From assembly GCA_964221845.1 (NCBI GenBank), contig CAXPZW010000020.1, positions 1 through 48,517 on the forward strand: DNA of 48,517 nucleotides. The letters run 5' to 3'. The stretch's first letter is position 1; every line of letters starts with the position of its first letter. The stretch is from CAXPZW01 sp964221845. Its GTDB lineage: Bacteria; Bacteroidota; Bacteroidia; Flavobacteriales_D; Sanyastnellaceae. Shown piece after piece: positions 1 to 9,119 of this stretch. The notes under the pieces are model-generated. The model was not told the origin of the DNA, made no database searches, and worked only from the letters and a program-made list of their open reading frames with translations. Both the position numbers and the translations under genes were made by a program.

Positions 1-2662
1 AGCGGAACACGATGTATGCGAAGATGATCAACAGCGAGAACAGTGTCGCGGTGGTGGCTTCGCGGCTGAAGTCGTCACTCATGGTGGGATCCACCAGGGT
101 TTTCGACTCTACGCTGAATCCGCCGCCTATGCCTTCGAGGCCTGAAGCGAGTGCATCGTCGATGCGCGACTCGCGATCAGCACCGTCGTCGTTGATCAAG
201 TAGCTGGTCTTGATGATGTACGAATTGGTGCCTGCTACCGACTGAACGGTCGGTGCTCCTTTCACGCTTCCTTCGGTAAAGGCTTGACTCAAGGACTCAC
301 GCACGGCGTCGGCGTCTACCGACTCGTTGAAGGCCACTTGGAACTGGGTGCCACCGTCAAAGTCCACACCGTATTGTACACCACGAGTAGCAATGCTAAC
401 GATACCGGCCGCGATGATTACACCCGAAAGGATGTAGAACTTGCGACGGTTGGCTACAAACTGGTAGTTCATCTTGGTAAACCAGTCCTTGGTCAGGTTG
501 GTCCAGAATGAGATTGACTTCTTCTTCTCCAAACGGTTGAAGAACACCAGACGGGTGATCACAATCGCCGAGAAGAGCGAAGTGAAGATTCCGATCATCA
601 GCGTGGTCGCAAAACCACGGATGGGGCCCGAACCGAAGGCGAACAGGATGATCGCAGTCAGCAGGGTGGTGATGTTCGCATCGATGATCGCCGAGTATGC
701 TTTGCGGTAACCGTCTTTGAGTGCAACGGCCATGCCCTTGCCCAAACGGATCTCCTCACGGATACGCTCGTAGATCAGTACGTTGGCGTCTACTGCCATA
801 CCAATGGTCAGTACGATACCCGCGATACCTGGCAAGGTCAACGCCGCACCGAAGGTAGCCAGCAGGCCCACCAGAAACAGCAGGTTGATCAGCAGGGCGA
901 TGTTGGACACAACACCCGCGCCTTTGTAGTAGAAGATCATGTACACCAGGATCACTATCAGCGCTAGGATGAACGAGGTCAAACCGGCTTTGATGTTGGC
1001 CTCACCCAGGGTAGGACCAACGGCAAACTGATCTACAATCTTGGCACGTGCAGGAAGCGAACCCGCGTTCAGCAGCGAAGCGAGCTTTTCAGCGTCTTCG
1101 AGCTTCTGCGAACGGTTGCCGCTGCCCATCGAGATCGACGATACACCGCCGTCGATTTGGCCTTGTACACTCGGTGCACTAAACACCAGGTTGTCCATCG
1201 AGATGGCAATCGGACGCTTGCCGTCGGCCGCAGCCTCAGCAGTCCAGCTGCTCCACTCGGAAGCCGCCTCACCGCCCATGCGCATCACAACCTCGGGGTT
1301 GTTGGCTTGGTCGAAAGTAGAAGAGGCCTCGGTGATTGAACCACCGTCAATACGAGGGGTGGCGTTGGGTGCGCGCTTGATGGCGTAGAGGCTGTACACC
1401 TGGATGGTGCGCTCGCCTTCTTCGATTTCCACCTCACGGCCGTACGCATCCCACATCAGGGCGAGGTCCTCGGGGAGGATCTTGCGTGCTTCGGGGTGGT
1501 TCAGCAGGGTGTTGACGTAAGCCGTATCCTTTTCCTCAGCAGATCCTACAACTACAGAGTTGGCCGGAATTTGCGGGTTGAGGTTGGCGTAGGCCACAAT
1601 GGGCGAACGCAAGCGGGCACGTGCAATCTCCTCGTCGGTGATTTCGTCTTCCTCCTCGTCGAGTTCCTCGTCAGCGAGGTCGTCGTCGTTTTCATCGGTA
1701 GCTTCGCCTTCACTCTGATCGTCGCCAGCAACGTCGGTTGCTTGGTCGTCGGTCGAATCCGCGTCTGCAGTAGCTGCAGTGGCATCGTCAGCGGTGGTTT
1801 CATCTACTTCGTCGAAGGCTTCAGGGTTGAGGGCGCGGCCCACAGCTTCTGACGCACGGAACAGTGATTGCATCACTTGGCCGGCGTAGTAAACATCCCA
1901 AAACTCGAGGTTCGCGGTTGCGGTAATGTAGTCGCGGATCTGGTCGCTGTCTTCAACGCCAGGCAGTTCCACAACGATACGGCCACTGGTGCCCTGCTTT
2001 TGGATCACAGGTTGGGCCACACCCAAACGGTCGATACGACGGCCGAGGATGTCTTCGGTGTTGGATACCACTTCGTCGGCTTCGGTGCGCAAGATTTCAA
2101 TGATGTCCGCGTCAGTCGCGTTCATTGGGAATCGGTCACCGTTGTCGAGGGTGTTGAAATACTTCCAGAGAGCGGCGTTTTCATCGCCGGCGGTGGCGTC
2201 AGTCCAGGCTTGTTCGAAAAGGGTCAAGAAATCGTCCTGGCTGTCGCGTTGAGCGTTTTTGGCTGCACGAATGGCGTCGAGGAATGTGGGGTCAGTGGTG
2301 TTGCCCGTCAGTGCCAAAAGGTACGACGGTACATCCACCTCCAAGGTCACACTCATCCCGCCTTGCAGGTCCAAACCAAAGTTCAGCTCTTCCTTCTTCA
2401 GATCACGGTAGGTGTAGCCCAGCACTGGATAGACCTCGGCGTTCGCGCTGTCACGCAAATGCACGCGAACGAGTTCAGCCAACTCTTTGTTGACTTCCTC
2501 TTCGGTCTTACCAAGCGCCTCGAGCGAATCGCGGTAGTTCCGGTCCACGAGCTCTTCGATTTTCGACTCGAATCCGGACGAAACCACGTTTTTGCTCAGG
2601 GTGAACAGGGCCACGATGCCTAACAGGATCGTAAAGAGTACAATAGCACCTTTGTTCTGCAT
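1..2662 (-). CDS. secDF: Protein translocase subunit SecDF (fused), C-terminus cut by window start
   Basis: Inner-membrane RND-type component that uses the proton gradient to help the SecYEG/SecA translocase move proteins into the periplasm. About 887 residues are visible and the frame runs open off the window start. There is an N-terminal membrane segment (MQNKGAIVLFTILLGIVALF), then the SecD signature FGLDLQGGMSVTLEV near residue 95. Multi-spanning RND blocks follow around GAALTLPGIAGIVLTIGMAVDANVLIYERIREE, and the SecF half begins with a second TM and GVDFDGGTQFQVAF. One-piece SecDF is usual in Bacteroidota. Residues of about 282-345 form a very acidic low-complexity insert (see findings). 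The start ATG at 2660-2662 is supported by an exact -7 element 36 nt upstream. The gene is transcribed divergently from the DUF4159 gene. The family assignment is certain. Confidence 0.96.
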   Translation of the reverse strand, partial: MQNKGAIVLFTILLGIVALFTLSKNVVSSGFESKIEELVDRNYRDSLEALGKTEEEVNKELAELVRVHLRDSANAEVYPVLGYTYRDLKKEELNFGLDLQGGMSVTLEVDVPSYLLALTGNTTDPTFLDAIRAAKNAQRDSQDDFLTLFEQAWTDATAGDENAALWKYFNTLDNGDRFPMNATDADIIEILRTEADEVVSNTEDILGRRIDRLGVAQPVIQKQGTSGRIVVELPGVEDSDQIRDYITATANLEFWDVYYAGQVMQSLFRASEAVGRALNPEAFDEVDETTADDATAATADADSTDDQATDVAGDDQSEGEATDENDDDLADEELDEEEDEITDEEIARARLRSPIVAYANLNPQIPANSVVVGSAEEKDTAYVNTLLNHPEARKILPEDLALMWDAYGREVEIEEGERTIQVYSLYAIKRAPNATPRIDGGSITEASSTFDQANNPEVVMRMGGEAASEWSSWTAEAAADGKRPIAISMDNLVFSAPSVQGQIDGGVSSISMGSGNRSQKLEDAEKLASLLNAGSLPARAKIVDQFAVGPTLGEANIKAGLTSFILALIVILVYMIFYYKGAGVVSNIALLINLLFLVGLLATFGAALTLPGIAGIVLTIGMAVDANVLIYERIREEIRLGKGMAVALKDGYRKAYSAIIDANITTLLTAIILFAFGSGPIRGFATTLMIGIFTSLFSAIVITRLVFFNRLEKKKSISFWTNLTKDWFTKMNYQFVANRRKFYILSGVIIAAGIVSIATRGVQYGVDFDGGTQFQVAFNESVDADAVRESLSQAFTEGSVKGAPTVQSVAGTNSYIIKTSYLINDDGADRESRIDDALASGLEGIGGGFSVESKTLVDPTMSDDFSREATTATLFSLLIIFAYIVFR

Positions 2663-2698
2663 GAGGGTTGTGTTGGTGAAGGTTAATTTTCAGGGCGG

Positions 2699-2706
2699 CA
2701 AATATA
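2699..2706 (-). promoter_or_regulatory. -7 promoter element of secDF (TATATTTG)
   Basis: The minus strand reads TATATTTG, an exact match to the Bacteroidota -7 consensus TAnnTTTG. It lies 36 nt before the secDF ATG, giving a leader of about 30 nt. No clear -33 TTG was seen. Confidence 0.6.
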
Positions 2707-2768
2707 CTGAAAACCTGCGCCCGTCTGTGAAAAGATTGAAACGCGGCCCCCGTCCCAACGGGAATCGC

Positions 2769-2776
2769 GAAGTTTG
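2769..2776 (+). promoter_or_regulatory. -7-like element of the DUF4159 gene (GAAGTTTG)
   Basis: GAAGTTTG matches TAnnTTTG except at the first base. It ends 6 nt before the ATG at 2783, so the transcript would begin at or next to the start codon. It overlaps the alternative TTG start at 2774, which argues for the ATG. Confidence 0.4.
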
Positions 2777-2782
2777 TCGAAT

Positions 2783-3499
2783 ATGGGAAAATCCACACTT
2801 CAACTCGATGTGAAACGCGCTGCTGCCGTTTGGGTTGCACTTGGCGCGTGTTTTCTTTCGGCCAGCTTGCCGGCGCCTACGCCAACGCCAGCGGTGGCGT
2901 CCTACCAGTTGGCCGTAGTTCAGTACAACGGTGGGGGTGATTGGTATTCCAACCCCACAGCCATGCCCAACCTGGTGGAGTTTTGCAACACCAAGCTCAG
3001 CATGGACATCGATCCCGAGGTGCCGTACGTGCAAGTGGGTTCTCCTGATTTGTTCAACTATCCCTTTGTGCACTTGACCGGTCACGGCAACATCGTGTTC
3101 AACACCTCAGAGGCCGAGAACTTGCGCAATTACTTGGTAGGTGGCGGATTCCTCCACATCTCCGACAACTACGGCATGGACCCGTTCATCCGCAGCCAAA
3201 TGAAAAAGGTCTTCCCTGAGCTGGAATTCACCGAGCTGCCCTTTGGTCATCCCATTTACCACCAGACGTACGACTTCCAACAAGGCTTGCCCAAAGTGCA
3301 CGAGCACGACAGCAAGGCCCCACAAGGCTTTGGGTTGGTGTTCGAAGGCCGCCTGGTGTGCTTCTACGATTACGAATGCGACTTGGGCGACGGGTGGGAA
3401 GATTTCGAAGTCCACAAGGATTCAGAAGAAACCCGCAACAAGGCCCTACAGATGGGCGCCAACATCCTCGAGTACGCCTTGACCGGACAGGAGGATTGA
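2783..3499 (+). CDS. DUF4159 domain-containing protein, secreted
   Basis: About 238 residues. An N-terminal hydrophobic stretch (AAAVWVALGACFLSASLPAPTPTPAVA) looks like a signal peptide. The rest matches the DUF4159 fold as I know it from Bacteroidota: YQLAVVQYNGGGDWYSNPTAMPNLVEF at the start, YPFVHLTGHGNIVFN, and a glutamine-amidotransferase-like RNYLVGGGFLHISDNYG with ELPFGHPIYHQTY. The exact function of this family is unknown. It is often near secretion or MoxR/BatA-type genes, but here it stands alone, divergent from secDF. The start was moved from TTG 2774 to ATG 2783 because the upstream codons overlap a promoter-like box. The gene ends at a strong bidirectional terminator. Confidence 0.85.
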   Translation: MGKSTLQLDVKRAAAVWVALGACFLSASLPAPTPTPAVASYQLAVVQYNGGGDWYSNPTAMPNLVEFCNTKLSMDIDPEVPYVQVGSPDLFNYPFVHLTGHGNIVFNTSEAENLRNYLVGGGFLHISDNYGMDPFIRSQMKKVFPELEFTELPFGHPIYHQTYDFQQGLPKVHEHDSKAPQGFGLVFEGRLVCFYDYECDLGDGWEDFEVHKDSEETRNKALQMGANILEYALTGQED

Positions 3500-3508
3500 T
3501 CCATAAAA

Positions 3509-3531
3509 AAAGCCACTCATCGAGTGGCTTT
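3509..3531. terminator. Bidirectional terminator between convergent genes
   Basis: A 10-bp inverted repeat (AAAGCCACTC / GAGTGGCTTT) with a 3-nt loop is preceded by an A-tract and followed by T-rich sequence. It can therefore end the plus-strand DUF4159 transcript and the minus-strand membrane-protein transcript. Confidence 0.85.
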
Positions 3532-3552
3532 AATTTTGAATTGGTTAGCGAT

Positions 3553-4077
3553 CTAATCGTTCACTAAATGCTTACGGTTCATCGCATACATCCCAATGAA
3601 CGCAGCTGTAATAATCACGCCGAGGTATCCTCCAAAGCCTTGGGTAGCCAACCATATTCCGGCTAGCAGAAGTACGCCGTTTCCAATAACGTACAATGTG
3701 AAACCAGATTTGCGAAGCTTTCGCATTCGGGCTGCACCCACTATGCACAGAACAGCGCAGACGGATAGAACAAGGAAAATAGCCATTATTGCACCAGACC
3801 CCATTGTCAACAGACCCGAAGCCGAATCCATTGCAGCGAAAGCATCTGCCATTTCAGGGTCACCCAAATCGCCCATGCTGTCCCGCATTTGATCCATAGC
3901 ACCACCCCCCATGCCCATCAGCGACATCAGTGTGCCGAAGGCAAAGGCTCCAATCAGGTAGGTTAAAGCAGCTAGACCGCGACCAATAAAGGTCAGTATG
4001 GTCAGAACATTCAGAAATGAAGGAAGCGTTCCTGACCCAGATGTTCCTCCATCGAGGGTATCGTTGTTATCAGACAT
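3553..4077 (-). CDS. Small multi-spanning membrane protein, unknown function
   Basis: 174 residues. A short polar N-terminus (MSDNNDTLDGGTSGSGTLP) is followed by about four hydrophobic segments. The first is NVLTILTFIGRGLAALTYLIGAFAFGTLMSLMG and the next is LLTMGSGAIMAIFLVLSVCAVLCIVGAARMRKL. Then come FTLYVIGNGVLLLAGIWLATQG and GYLGVIITAAFIGMYAMN. Between the first and second lies an acidic, Met-rich loop (MGGGAMDQMRDSMGDLGDPEMADAFAAMDSA). Proteins of this layout are common conserved hypotheticals in Flavobacteriales. I recognise no enzymatic motif. It stands alone and converges with the DUF4159 gene. The 124 nt behind it, up to the next gene, hold no clear promoter match. Confidence 0.75.
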   Translation of the reverse strand: MSDNNDTLDGGTSGSGTLPSFLNVLTILTFIGRGLAALTYLIGAFAFGTLMSLMGMGGGAMDQMRDSMGDLGDPEMADAFAAMDSASGLLTMGSGAIMAIFLVLSVCAVLCIVGAARMRKLRKSGFTLYVIGNGVLLLAGIWLATQGFGGYLGVIITAAFIGMYAMNRKHLVND

Positions 4078-4201
4078 TTTTTAAGGTTTAATTTGTTTTG
4101 AAAGCGCAGATTTTCTTACGCCTCAGACAAACACGGAAAAAATTTATTGAAATAGGCGCAAAGGAAATCGGAGTTGTGAACAAGCGGATTTGGACTAATG
4201 C

Positions 4202-5302
4202 TTACGAGTGAGGCAACTCCGCAAGCCGACATCCGAGCTCTGCGCCAATCGCGACGCCCATTCCTCCCAACCGGACGCCGGCGAATACTCCGGGCAGTAC
4301 TTGCTTCAAAACGGGTGTTTTTTGGTTGCCCACGCCCAAGATGCCGCTCCACCCTCGGTCCCAAGTGTGTGGGATGCCCGGTAGTAAATGCTGGGCAGCA
4401 AAAGCTTTGAGGTGCGCTTCCAGCTCTTGGTTGATGCCAAATTGATCGGTGGTTTCTGCTTCCGTGAATTTATGGCGAAATCCGCCCAACAACAGGCGAT
4501 TCCCCACATTGCGGAAGTAGACATAGCCCTGGTCCATGTGAAAGGTGCCGCGAATGGGCAACCCGGGAATGGGATGCGTAATCCACACTTGGTTGCGGAC
4601 CGGTGTAACCTCAACTTCCAACAGCCCACGCGCAAACGCATTTGTGGCCACTAAGATGTGTTTGGGATGGAGCGTTGCTCCTGGCAGTTCCACTGTGCCT
4701 GTAGCCAAGTGCTGCACTTCTATGCCGGTGACAATACGTACACCGGCATCCCGAGCCAACTGTGTCAGTCTGGCCATCATGGCGCCTGTGTGGATGGCAC
4801 CTTCTAGGGTATTTCGAATGGCCCAAGGAAAGCTGGAGGTGTGTTGAAGGGGTGTTTGTACCACTTCAAAGCATGCGCACCCGATGGTGGATTCCACCAG
4901 AGCATTCAGGGCAGGCAGGTCCTGAGCTACTGCTTCAAACGTTGCATGGTCTTCAAACAACTCTAGGCTCCCTGTGTCTTCGTAGTGCAACGCCGCATCA
5001 CCGCAGGTCTCTCGAAGGAGCTGCAGTCCACGCCAGCGCTGCCCCACAAGTGCGCTGACCTCGGCGCGCGTCATGCAGGTCAAATCCACCTGAATTTCAC
5101 CTGCGGAGCCAAAGCAGGCAAATCCTGCATTGCGCGTACTCGCTCCAGCGGGAAAGGCGCCGCGCTCGATCAATAGGACATCTCGATTGGGATCGCGTCG
5201 GCGCGTTTGCAGAGCAGCATTGAGCCCGGTAATCCCTCCACCTACCACGACAGTATGGGGATCTCCCAAAAAAGCCGCCTGTTCCCAATAACTTAAATGC
5301 AT
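4202..5302 (-). CDS. FAD-dependent oxidoreductase (DadA/PuuB-like, DAO family)
   Basis: 366 residues. The N-terminal Rossmann motif HTVVVGGGITGLNAALQTRRR, near residues 15-36, and the acidic end of strand 2 (VLLIERG) bind FAD. ASTRNAGFACFGS is the second flavin motif, in the form seen in gamma-glutamylputrescine oxidase and related amine/amino-acid oxidases. The middle domain carries the substrate barrel. The C-terminal motif GVFAGVRLGGMGVAIGAELG is the last FAD-contact glycine block. It probably oxidises a secondary or primary amine or an amino acid in the cytoplasm, releasing H2O2 or feeding the respiratory chain, but the substrate cannot be told from sequence. It is a single gene, divergent from the TPR protein, with ATG at 5302. 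Confidence 0.85.
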   Translation of the reverse strand: MHLSYWEQAAFLGDPHTVVVGGGITGLNAALQTRRRDPNRDVLLIERGAFPAGASTRNAGFACFGSAGEIQVDLTCMTRAEVSALVGQRWRGLQLLRETCGDAALHYEDTGSLELFEDHATFEAVAQDLPALNALVESTIGCACFEVVQTPLQHTSSFPWAIRNTLEGAIHTGAMMARLTQLARDAGVRIVTGIEVQHLATGTVELPGATLHPKHILVATNAFARGLLEVEVTPVRNQVWITHPIPGLPIRGTFHMDQGYVYFRNVGNRLLLGGFRHKFTEAETTDQFGINQELEAHLKAFAAQHLLPGIPHTWDRGWSGILGVGNQKTPVLKQVLPGVFAGVRLGGMGVAIGAELGCRLAELPHS

Positions 5303-5370
5303 ACTTTTACGTTACAACTCAAAATGCAAGGAAGCCACGCCCCGTCTGTTGTTTAGGCCTCGTTTTGAAC

Positions 5371-8121
5371 ATGACTCCTGTCTGCCACGTCTTTCGCAAC
5401 ACTGCTACGCTGCTTGTGTTGTGCCTGGTTTCGCTCGCTTCGTGGGCCCAAGATGACCTGCAAATTCGCGGGCACGTCCAGGACGACGAAACGCTGAAGA
5501 AAATGGCCGGCGTCACCGTGATTGTGCTCCAAAATGGCACCCAGTTCGATGCGGTGCAAACCAACGGAGGCGGAAAATACGAGTTCTCGTTGCCCCTCGG
5601 CTACCAGTACGACATCCGCTTTACCCAGAACGGCTTTGTGAGCAAAACCGTCCGCATGAACACCGTGGGCATTCCCGAAGAGGACCAAGCCGGCGGTTTC
5701 CAGTTGGACCTGGACATGAAACTGTTCACCATGATCGAGGGCTTTGACACCTCCATCACCGACGAACCCATAGGTAAGGCCGGGTTCGACCCCCAGAAGA
5801 ACTCCATCGAATTCGACTTTGGTTACACCGCTGAACGCCAGCGTATGATCGAAGACGAGCGCAAACGCCTGGAAGACCTGGCCGAGAACATGGAGAAGAT
5901 GCAGAAGAAGTTCGATGAACTGATTCAGAAGGGCGACGGCAAAATGGACACCGAGAAGTTCGAAGACGCCCTGGGCTACTACAACGAAGCACTCGGCATT
6001 TTTCCTCAAGACGAAGGCGCCATCGCCAAGCGTGACGCGGCTCAAGCCAAGATCGATGCCCTCAATGCAGCTGCTGCACTCGACGCCCAGTACGAGGCAT
6101 TGGTGACCCAAGGCAACGGCCAAATGAAAGGCAAGGAGTGGGGCAAGGCCATCGATTCCTACAAGGAAGCCCTTGAACTCAAGCCTTCAGAAAAGTATCC
6201 CAAAGACCAGATCGCCGAGGCCGAGAAGCAAATGGCGCTCGCCGCAGACCAGGAGCAGTACGATGCCCTGATCGACGAAGCCGACAAACTCTTCAATTCC
6301 GAAGACTATGCCTTGGCCATCGACAAGTACAAGGCCGCCCGTGATGTGATGCCTTCGGAGAAATACCCCTCGGACCAAATCGCCGAGGCGCAAAACCGAC
6401 TGGACGCCCTGCTGGCCGACGCCGCCAAGCGTGAGGAAATGCAGCGCCGTTACGACGACCTCATGGACCTCGGCAACAAGAACTTCAAGAAGGAAGATTA
6501 CCAAGTAGCCCTGCGCAACTTCCAAGATGCTTCGGCCATCTTCCCCGATGAACGCGAGCCCCAAGACCGCATTGAAGAAATCCAAGACATTCTAGACGCC
6601 CTGGCTGCACAAGACGCTGCCGACGCAGAAGCCAATGCCGCCGATGCAGAACGTGCCCGCATCGAGGCAGAGTACAACGCCCTGATCACCTCGGCCGACG
6701 AAAAATTTGACCAGGAACAACTGGAAGCCGCCAAGGCGGATTACCAAGCTGCCCTGGAACTCAAGGAAAACGAAAAGTACCCCAAGTCGCGCATCAAGCG
6801 CATTGACGACTTGTTGGCCCGCATGGCCGAAGATCTGGTGGCTGACCAGCAACGCCAAGACGAGGAGGACGCCCGCTTGGCCGCTGAGGAAGAAGCCCGA
6901 CTCGCCGCCGAAGAACGGGAGCGCATGGCCGAAGAAGAGCGCCAACGCCGCATGGACGAAGAGCGCGCCGAACGCATCCGTGAGGAGGAAGAGCGCCGTC
7001 GTCAGGAAGAAGAGGAACGCCTGCGCCGCGAACGCATGCTCAGCAACATCGACCGCTCAAAGGAGGACGAAGTGGACGAGTACTTCCGCAACGCCAAAGA
7101 GAAGGAAGAAGAATCCCGCCGCAAGCGCGTCCAAGACAAAAAAGAAGGGGTCCAAGACCTCTACGCCATGGGTGCTGACCGCTCCACCGATGCCCGTACC
7201 GAACAGGCCCGTCAACGCGACGCCAAGGTGACCACCATGGAAGAGATCTACCGCCAAGGTGGCTACGATCTGGACGACCGCCAGCGCACCTCTGCCCAAG
7301 AGGTAGAGGCTGCCGGCACTTTTGTGGTGGAAGAGTCTGAAGAAAGCCGCCAAGCGCGTAGCCGTCGTGAGATGGAGATCCAAGCGCAAGTGGACTACAC
7401 TGAGAATCAACTCGACAAGTCCGGCCAGCGCAAGACCAACCTCGCGACCTTCGAACGAAAAACCACCGAACAAGAAGAAGTGGCCCAACGCCACTTGGAC
7501 CGCAGCCAAACCCTGCGCCGCGACAAGGAATACGACACCCGCCAGGAGAAGGAATCCGACCAGCGCGTACAAAACGACGGCCGCGGCTTGCAAGAGCGCA
7601 AAGCCGACGACCGCGAGCGCACCAAAGAAGAGGTGGACCGTTTCCAGCAAGACGTCAGCAGCGCCGCCGAGGAGCGCCGCACCACTGCCGCCGAGGACAA
7701 GGACTACGCCAAGGAACAAGCCGAAACCATTGCCAACGAAAAGTCTGACCTTACCATCGAGGCGCAGGTGCGCGTGCAAAAGCAGAAGTCGGCCAACGAC
7801 AACTTCATGAGCGACCGTGCACTCGAGGCCCAGCGCCGCAGCTACGAGCGCCAGAAGGAATTGCACGGCAAAGACAGCGGCTCACCCAAGGACCAGGATG
7901 ACCTGCTGCCCAAGGACGGCACCGATGACCTTCCAGAAGGCGTGAGCGAGAAGTCTTACGAGCTCGGCAATAAGATTGTCATTGAGCGTACCGTGAAGGT
8001 GGGCAACAAGGTGGATGTCTACAAAAAGGTGGTGAGCAAGGCCGGCACCTACTACTTCAAAAACGACCAGTCCATCACCGAACAGGCCTGGAAGGAAGAA
8101 ACCCTCGACGTCCGAGACTGA
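5371..8121 (+). CDS. Exported TPR-like repeat / coiled-coil protein with carboxypeptidase-regulatory-like domain
   Basis: 916 residues from the ATG. A signal peptide (TLLVLCLVSLASWAQ) precedes a beta-sandwich of the carboxypeptidase-regulatory type (IRGHVQDDETLKKMAGVTVIVLQNG). Next come five degenerate TPR-like repeats of 70-90 residues, each with a core such as YDALIDEADKLFNSEDYALAIDKYKAA and then P-x-EKYP. A very charged E/R/A-rich coiled coil (residues about 490-570) and a long Q/R/D/E-rich helical stretch follow. The protein closes with a short C-terminal module, NKIVIERTVKVGNKVDVYKKVVSKAGTYYFKN...SIT, which I have seen at the end of other flavobacterial TPR proteins. It is probably a periplasmic or envelope scaffold, with no enzymatic motif. 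The TTG at 5365 is rejected in favour of ATG 5371. aroQ begins 3 nt after the stop. Confidence 0.8.
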   Translation: MTPVCHVFRNTATLLVLCLVSLASWAQDDLQIRGHVQDDETLKKMAGVTVIVLQNGTQFDAVQTNGGGKYEFSLPLGYQYDIRFTQNGFVSKTVRMNTVGIPEEDQAGGFQLDLDMKLFTMIEGFDTSITDEPIGKAGFDPQKNSIEFDFGYTAERQRMIEDERKRLEDLAENMEKMQKKFDELIQKGDGKMDTEKFEDALGYYNEALGIFPQDEGAIAKRDAAQAKIDALNAAAALDAQYEALVTQGNGQMKGKEWGKAIDSYKEALELKPSEKYPKDQIAEAEKQMALAADQEQYDALIDEADKLFNSEDYALAIDKYKAARDVMPSEKYPSDQIAEAQNRLDALLADAAKREEMQRRYDDLMDLGNKNFKKEDYQVALRNFQDASAIFPDEREPQDRIEEIQDILDALAAQDAADAEANAADAERARIEAEYNALITSADEKFDQEQLEAAKADYQAALELKENEKYPKSRIKRIDDLLARMAEDLVADQQRQDEEDARLAAEEEARLAAEERERMAEEERQRRMDEERAERIREEEERRRQEEEERLRRERMLSNIDRSKEDEVDEYFRNAKEKEEESRRKRVQDKKEGVQDLYAMGADRSTDARTEQARQRDAKVTTMEEIYRQGGYDLDDRQRTSAQEVEAAGTFVVEESEESRQARSRREMEIQAQVDYTENQLDKSGQRKTNLATFERKTTEQEEVAQRHLDRSQTLRRDKEYDTRQEKESDQRVQNDGRGLQERKADDRERTKEEVDRFQQDVSSAAEERRTTAAEDKDYAKEQAETIANEKSDLTIEAQVRVQKQKSANDNFMSDRALEAQRRSYERQKELHGKDSGSPKDQDDLLPKDGTDDLPEGVSEKSYELGNKIVIERTVKVGNKVDVYKKVVSKAGTYYFKNDQSITEQAWKEETLDVRD

Positions 8122-8124
8122 TCC

Positions 8125-8550
8125 ATGCGCTTTTTGATCCTCAATGGCCCCAACCTCAACCTGTTGGGCACCCGCGAGCCGGAGATCTACGGCTCCCAAA
8201 CCTTCGATGATGTACTGGCCGAATTGCGCGCTGCATTTCCGGACCACCAGTTGGATTACGCCCAAAGCAACGTGGAAGGCGAGTTGATCAACCACTTGCA
8301 CACACACGGGTTTGAAGCCGACGGGATCGTGTTCAACGCCGGCGGATACACGCACACTTCAGTGGCTATAGGGGACGCGGTCAAGGCTGTTTCTGCACCT
8401 GTGGTGGAGGTGCACATCAGTCAGGTCTACGCGCGCGAGGATTTTCGCCACGTATCGTTCATCGGCCCGCATTGTGCGGCTTCAATCTCAGGGATGGGGG
8501 TCTACGGCTACCGCGCCGCACTGCAGTTTCTGATCGACTCAGTCGCCTGA
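8125..8550 (+). CDS. aroQ: Type II 3-dehydroquinate dehydratase
   Basis: Shikimate-pathway enzyme that converts 3-dehydroquinate to 3-dehydroshikimate. 141 residues, the usual length for the dodecameric type II family. The N-terminal LILNGPNLNLLGTREPEIYG contains the catalytic Tyr (EIYG) and the loop Arg (TRE). FNAGGYTHTSVAIGDAV and VVEVHISQVYAREDFRHVSFI carry the catalytic His and the substrate-binding residues. The ATG lies 3 nt behind the stop of the upstream TPR protein, so the two may share a transcript. The 3' end overlaps the convergent neighbour by 12 nt. Confidence 0.97.
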   Translation: MRFLILNGPNLNLLGTREPEIYGSQTFDDVLAELRAAFPDHQLDYAQSNVEGELINHLHTHGFEADGIVFNAGGYTHTSVAIGDAVKAVSAPVVEVHISQVYAREDFRHVSFIGPHCAASISGMGVYGYRAALQFLIDSVA

Positions 8551-9114
8551 TTTGGCGAACTGGCGCAAAGCTTTGTCAAACACCATTTTCAAGCTACGCA
8601 CATCTTTGTCTGAGAGGTACTTGCCCATGAGGTAGGTCTTGTCCAGGTAGGTGAACTGGAACCGGTCGCCCCCCATGATCCAAAAGCTGCTGTCCAAAAA
8701 CGCCAGGAAGTTGCGCGTGCTCTCTTTGGACTCGGTGAATTTGTGGACGTGTTGGAGCTTGAAGACTTTGGCCTTGCCCTTGCCGAGCATGGCGTTGCGG
8801 ATTTCCAACTCTCCGGGGCGAATGGTGATGTGCTCCACGCCTTTCAAGCGCCACAGCAGTACACGTCCCACGCGAAACTCGAAGTAGGCCCACACCGCCA
8901 CGCAAATCAGCATCATGATGCGTTCGCCTTGGGTTTGGGATTGGGCGAGGAAGTACAAAAACACCACACCGCAAAACGTCCAACCGGCCAACCAAAGCCC
9001 CAGCAGGGCGGTTTGCCACGCGGGTACGCGTTGGTGAATGGCAACATGGATGCGTTCCTTGGATTTGGAGAAGGTGACGCGCTCACCGATTTGTTTGGAG
9101 TCGATTTGGGCCAT
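8539..9114 (-). CDS. Membrane protein with PH-like domain, unknown function
   Basis: 191 residues. The polar N-terminus is followed by two hydrophobic helices (WQTALLGLWLAGWTFCGVVFLYFLA and RIMMLICVAVWAYFEFRVGRVLLW). A soluble C-terminal half (GVEHITIRPGELEIRNAMLGKGKAKVFKLQHVHKF) has the strand pattern of the bacterial PH/YcxB-like domains found behind two TM helices. Similar conserved hypotheticals occur in Bacteroidota, with role unknown. It lies only 5 nt downstream of the bshA stop and is probably co-transcribed with it. Its 3' end overlaps the aroQ stop by 12 nt. Confidence 0.75.
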   Translation of the reverse strand: MAQIDSKQIGERVTFSKSKERIHVAIHQRVPAWQTALLGLWLAGWTFCGVVFLYFLAQSQTQGERIMMLICVAVWAYFEFRVGRVLLWRLKGVEHITIRPGELEIRNAMLGKGKAKVFKLQHVHKFTESKESTRNFLAFLDSSFWIMGGDRFQFTYLDKTYLMGKYLSDKDVRSLKMVFDKALRQFAKSGD

Positions 9115-9119
9115 CGGAA

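Noticed and set aside
7057..7866. Long minus-strand open frame inside the coiled-coil protein gene
   Set aside because: Shadow of the charged repeat sequence (low-complexity Leu/Val/Gly translation). The plus-strand gene has a signal peptide, domains and a coherent C-terminus.
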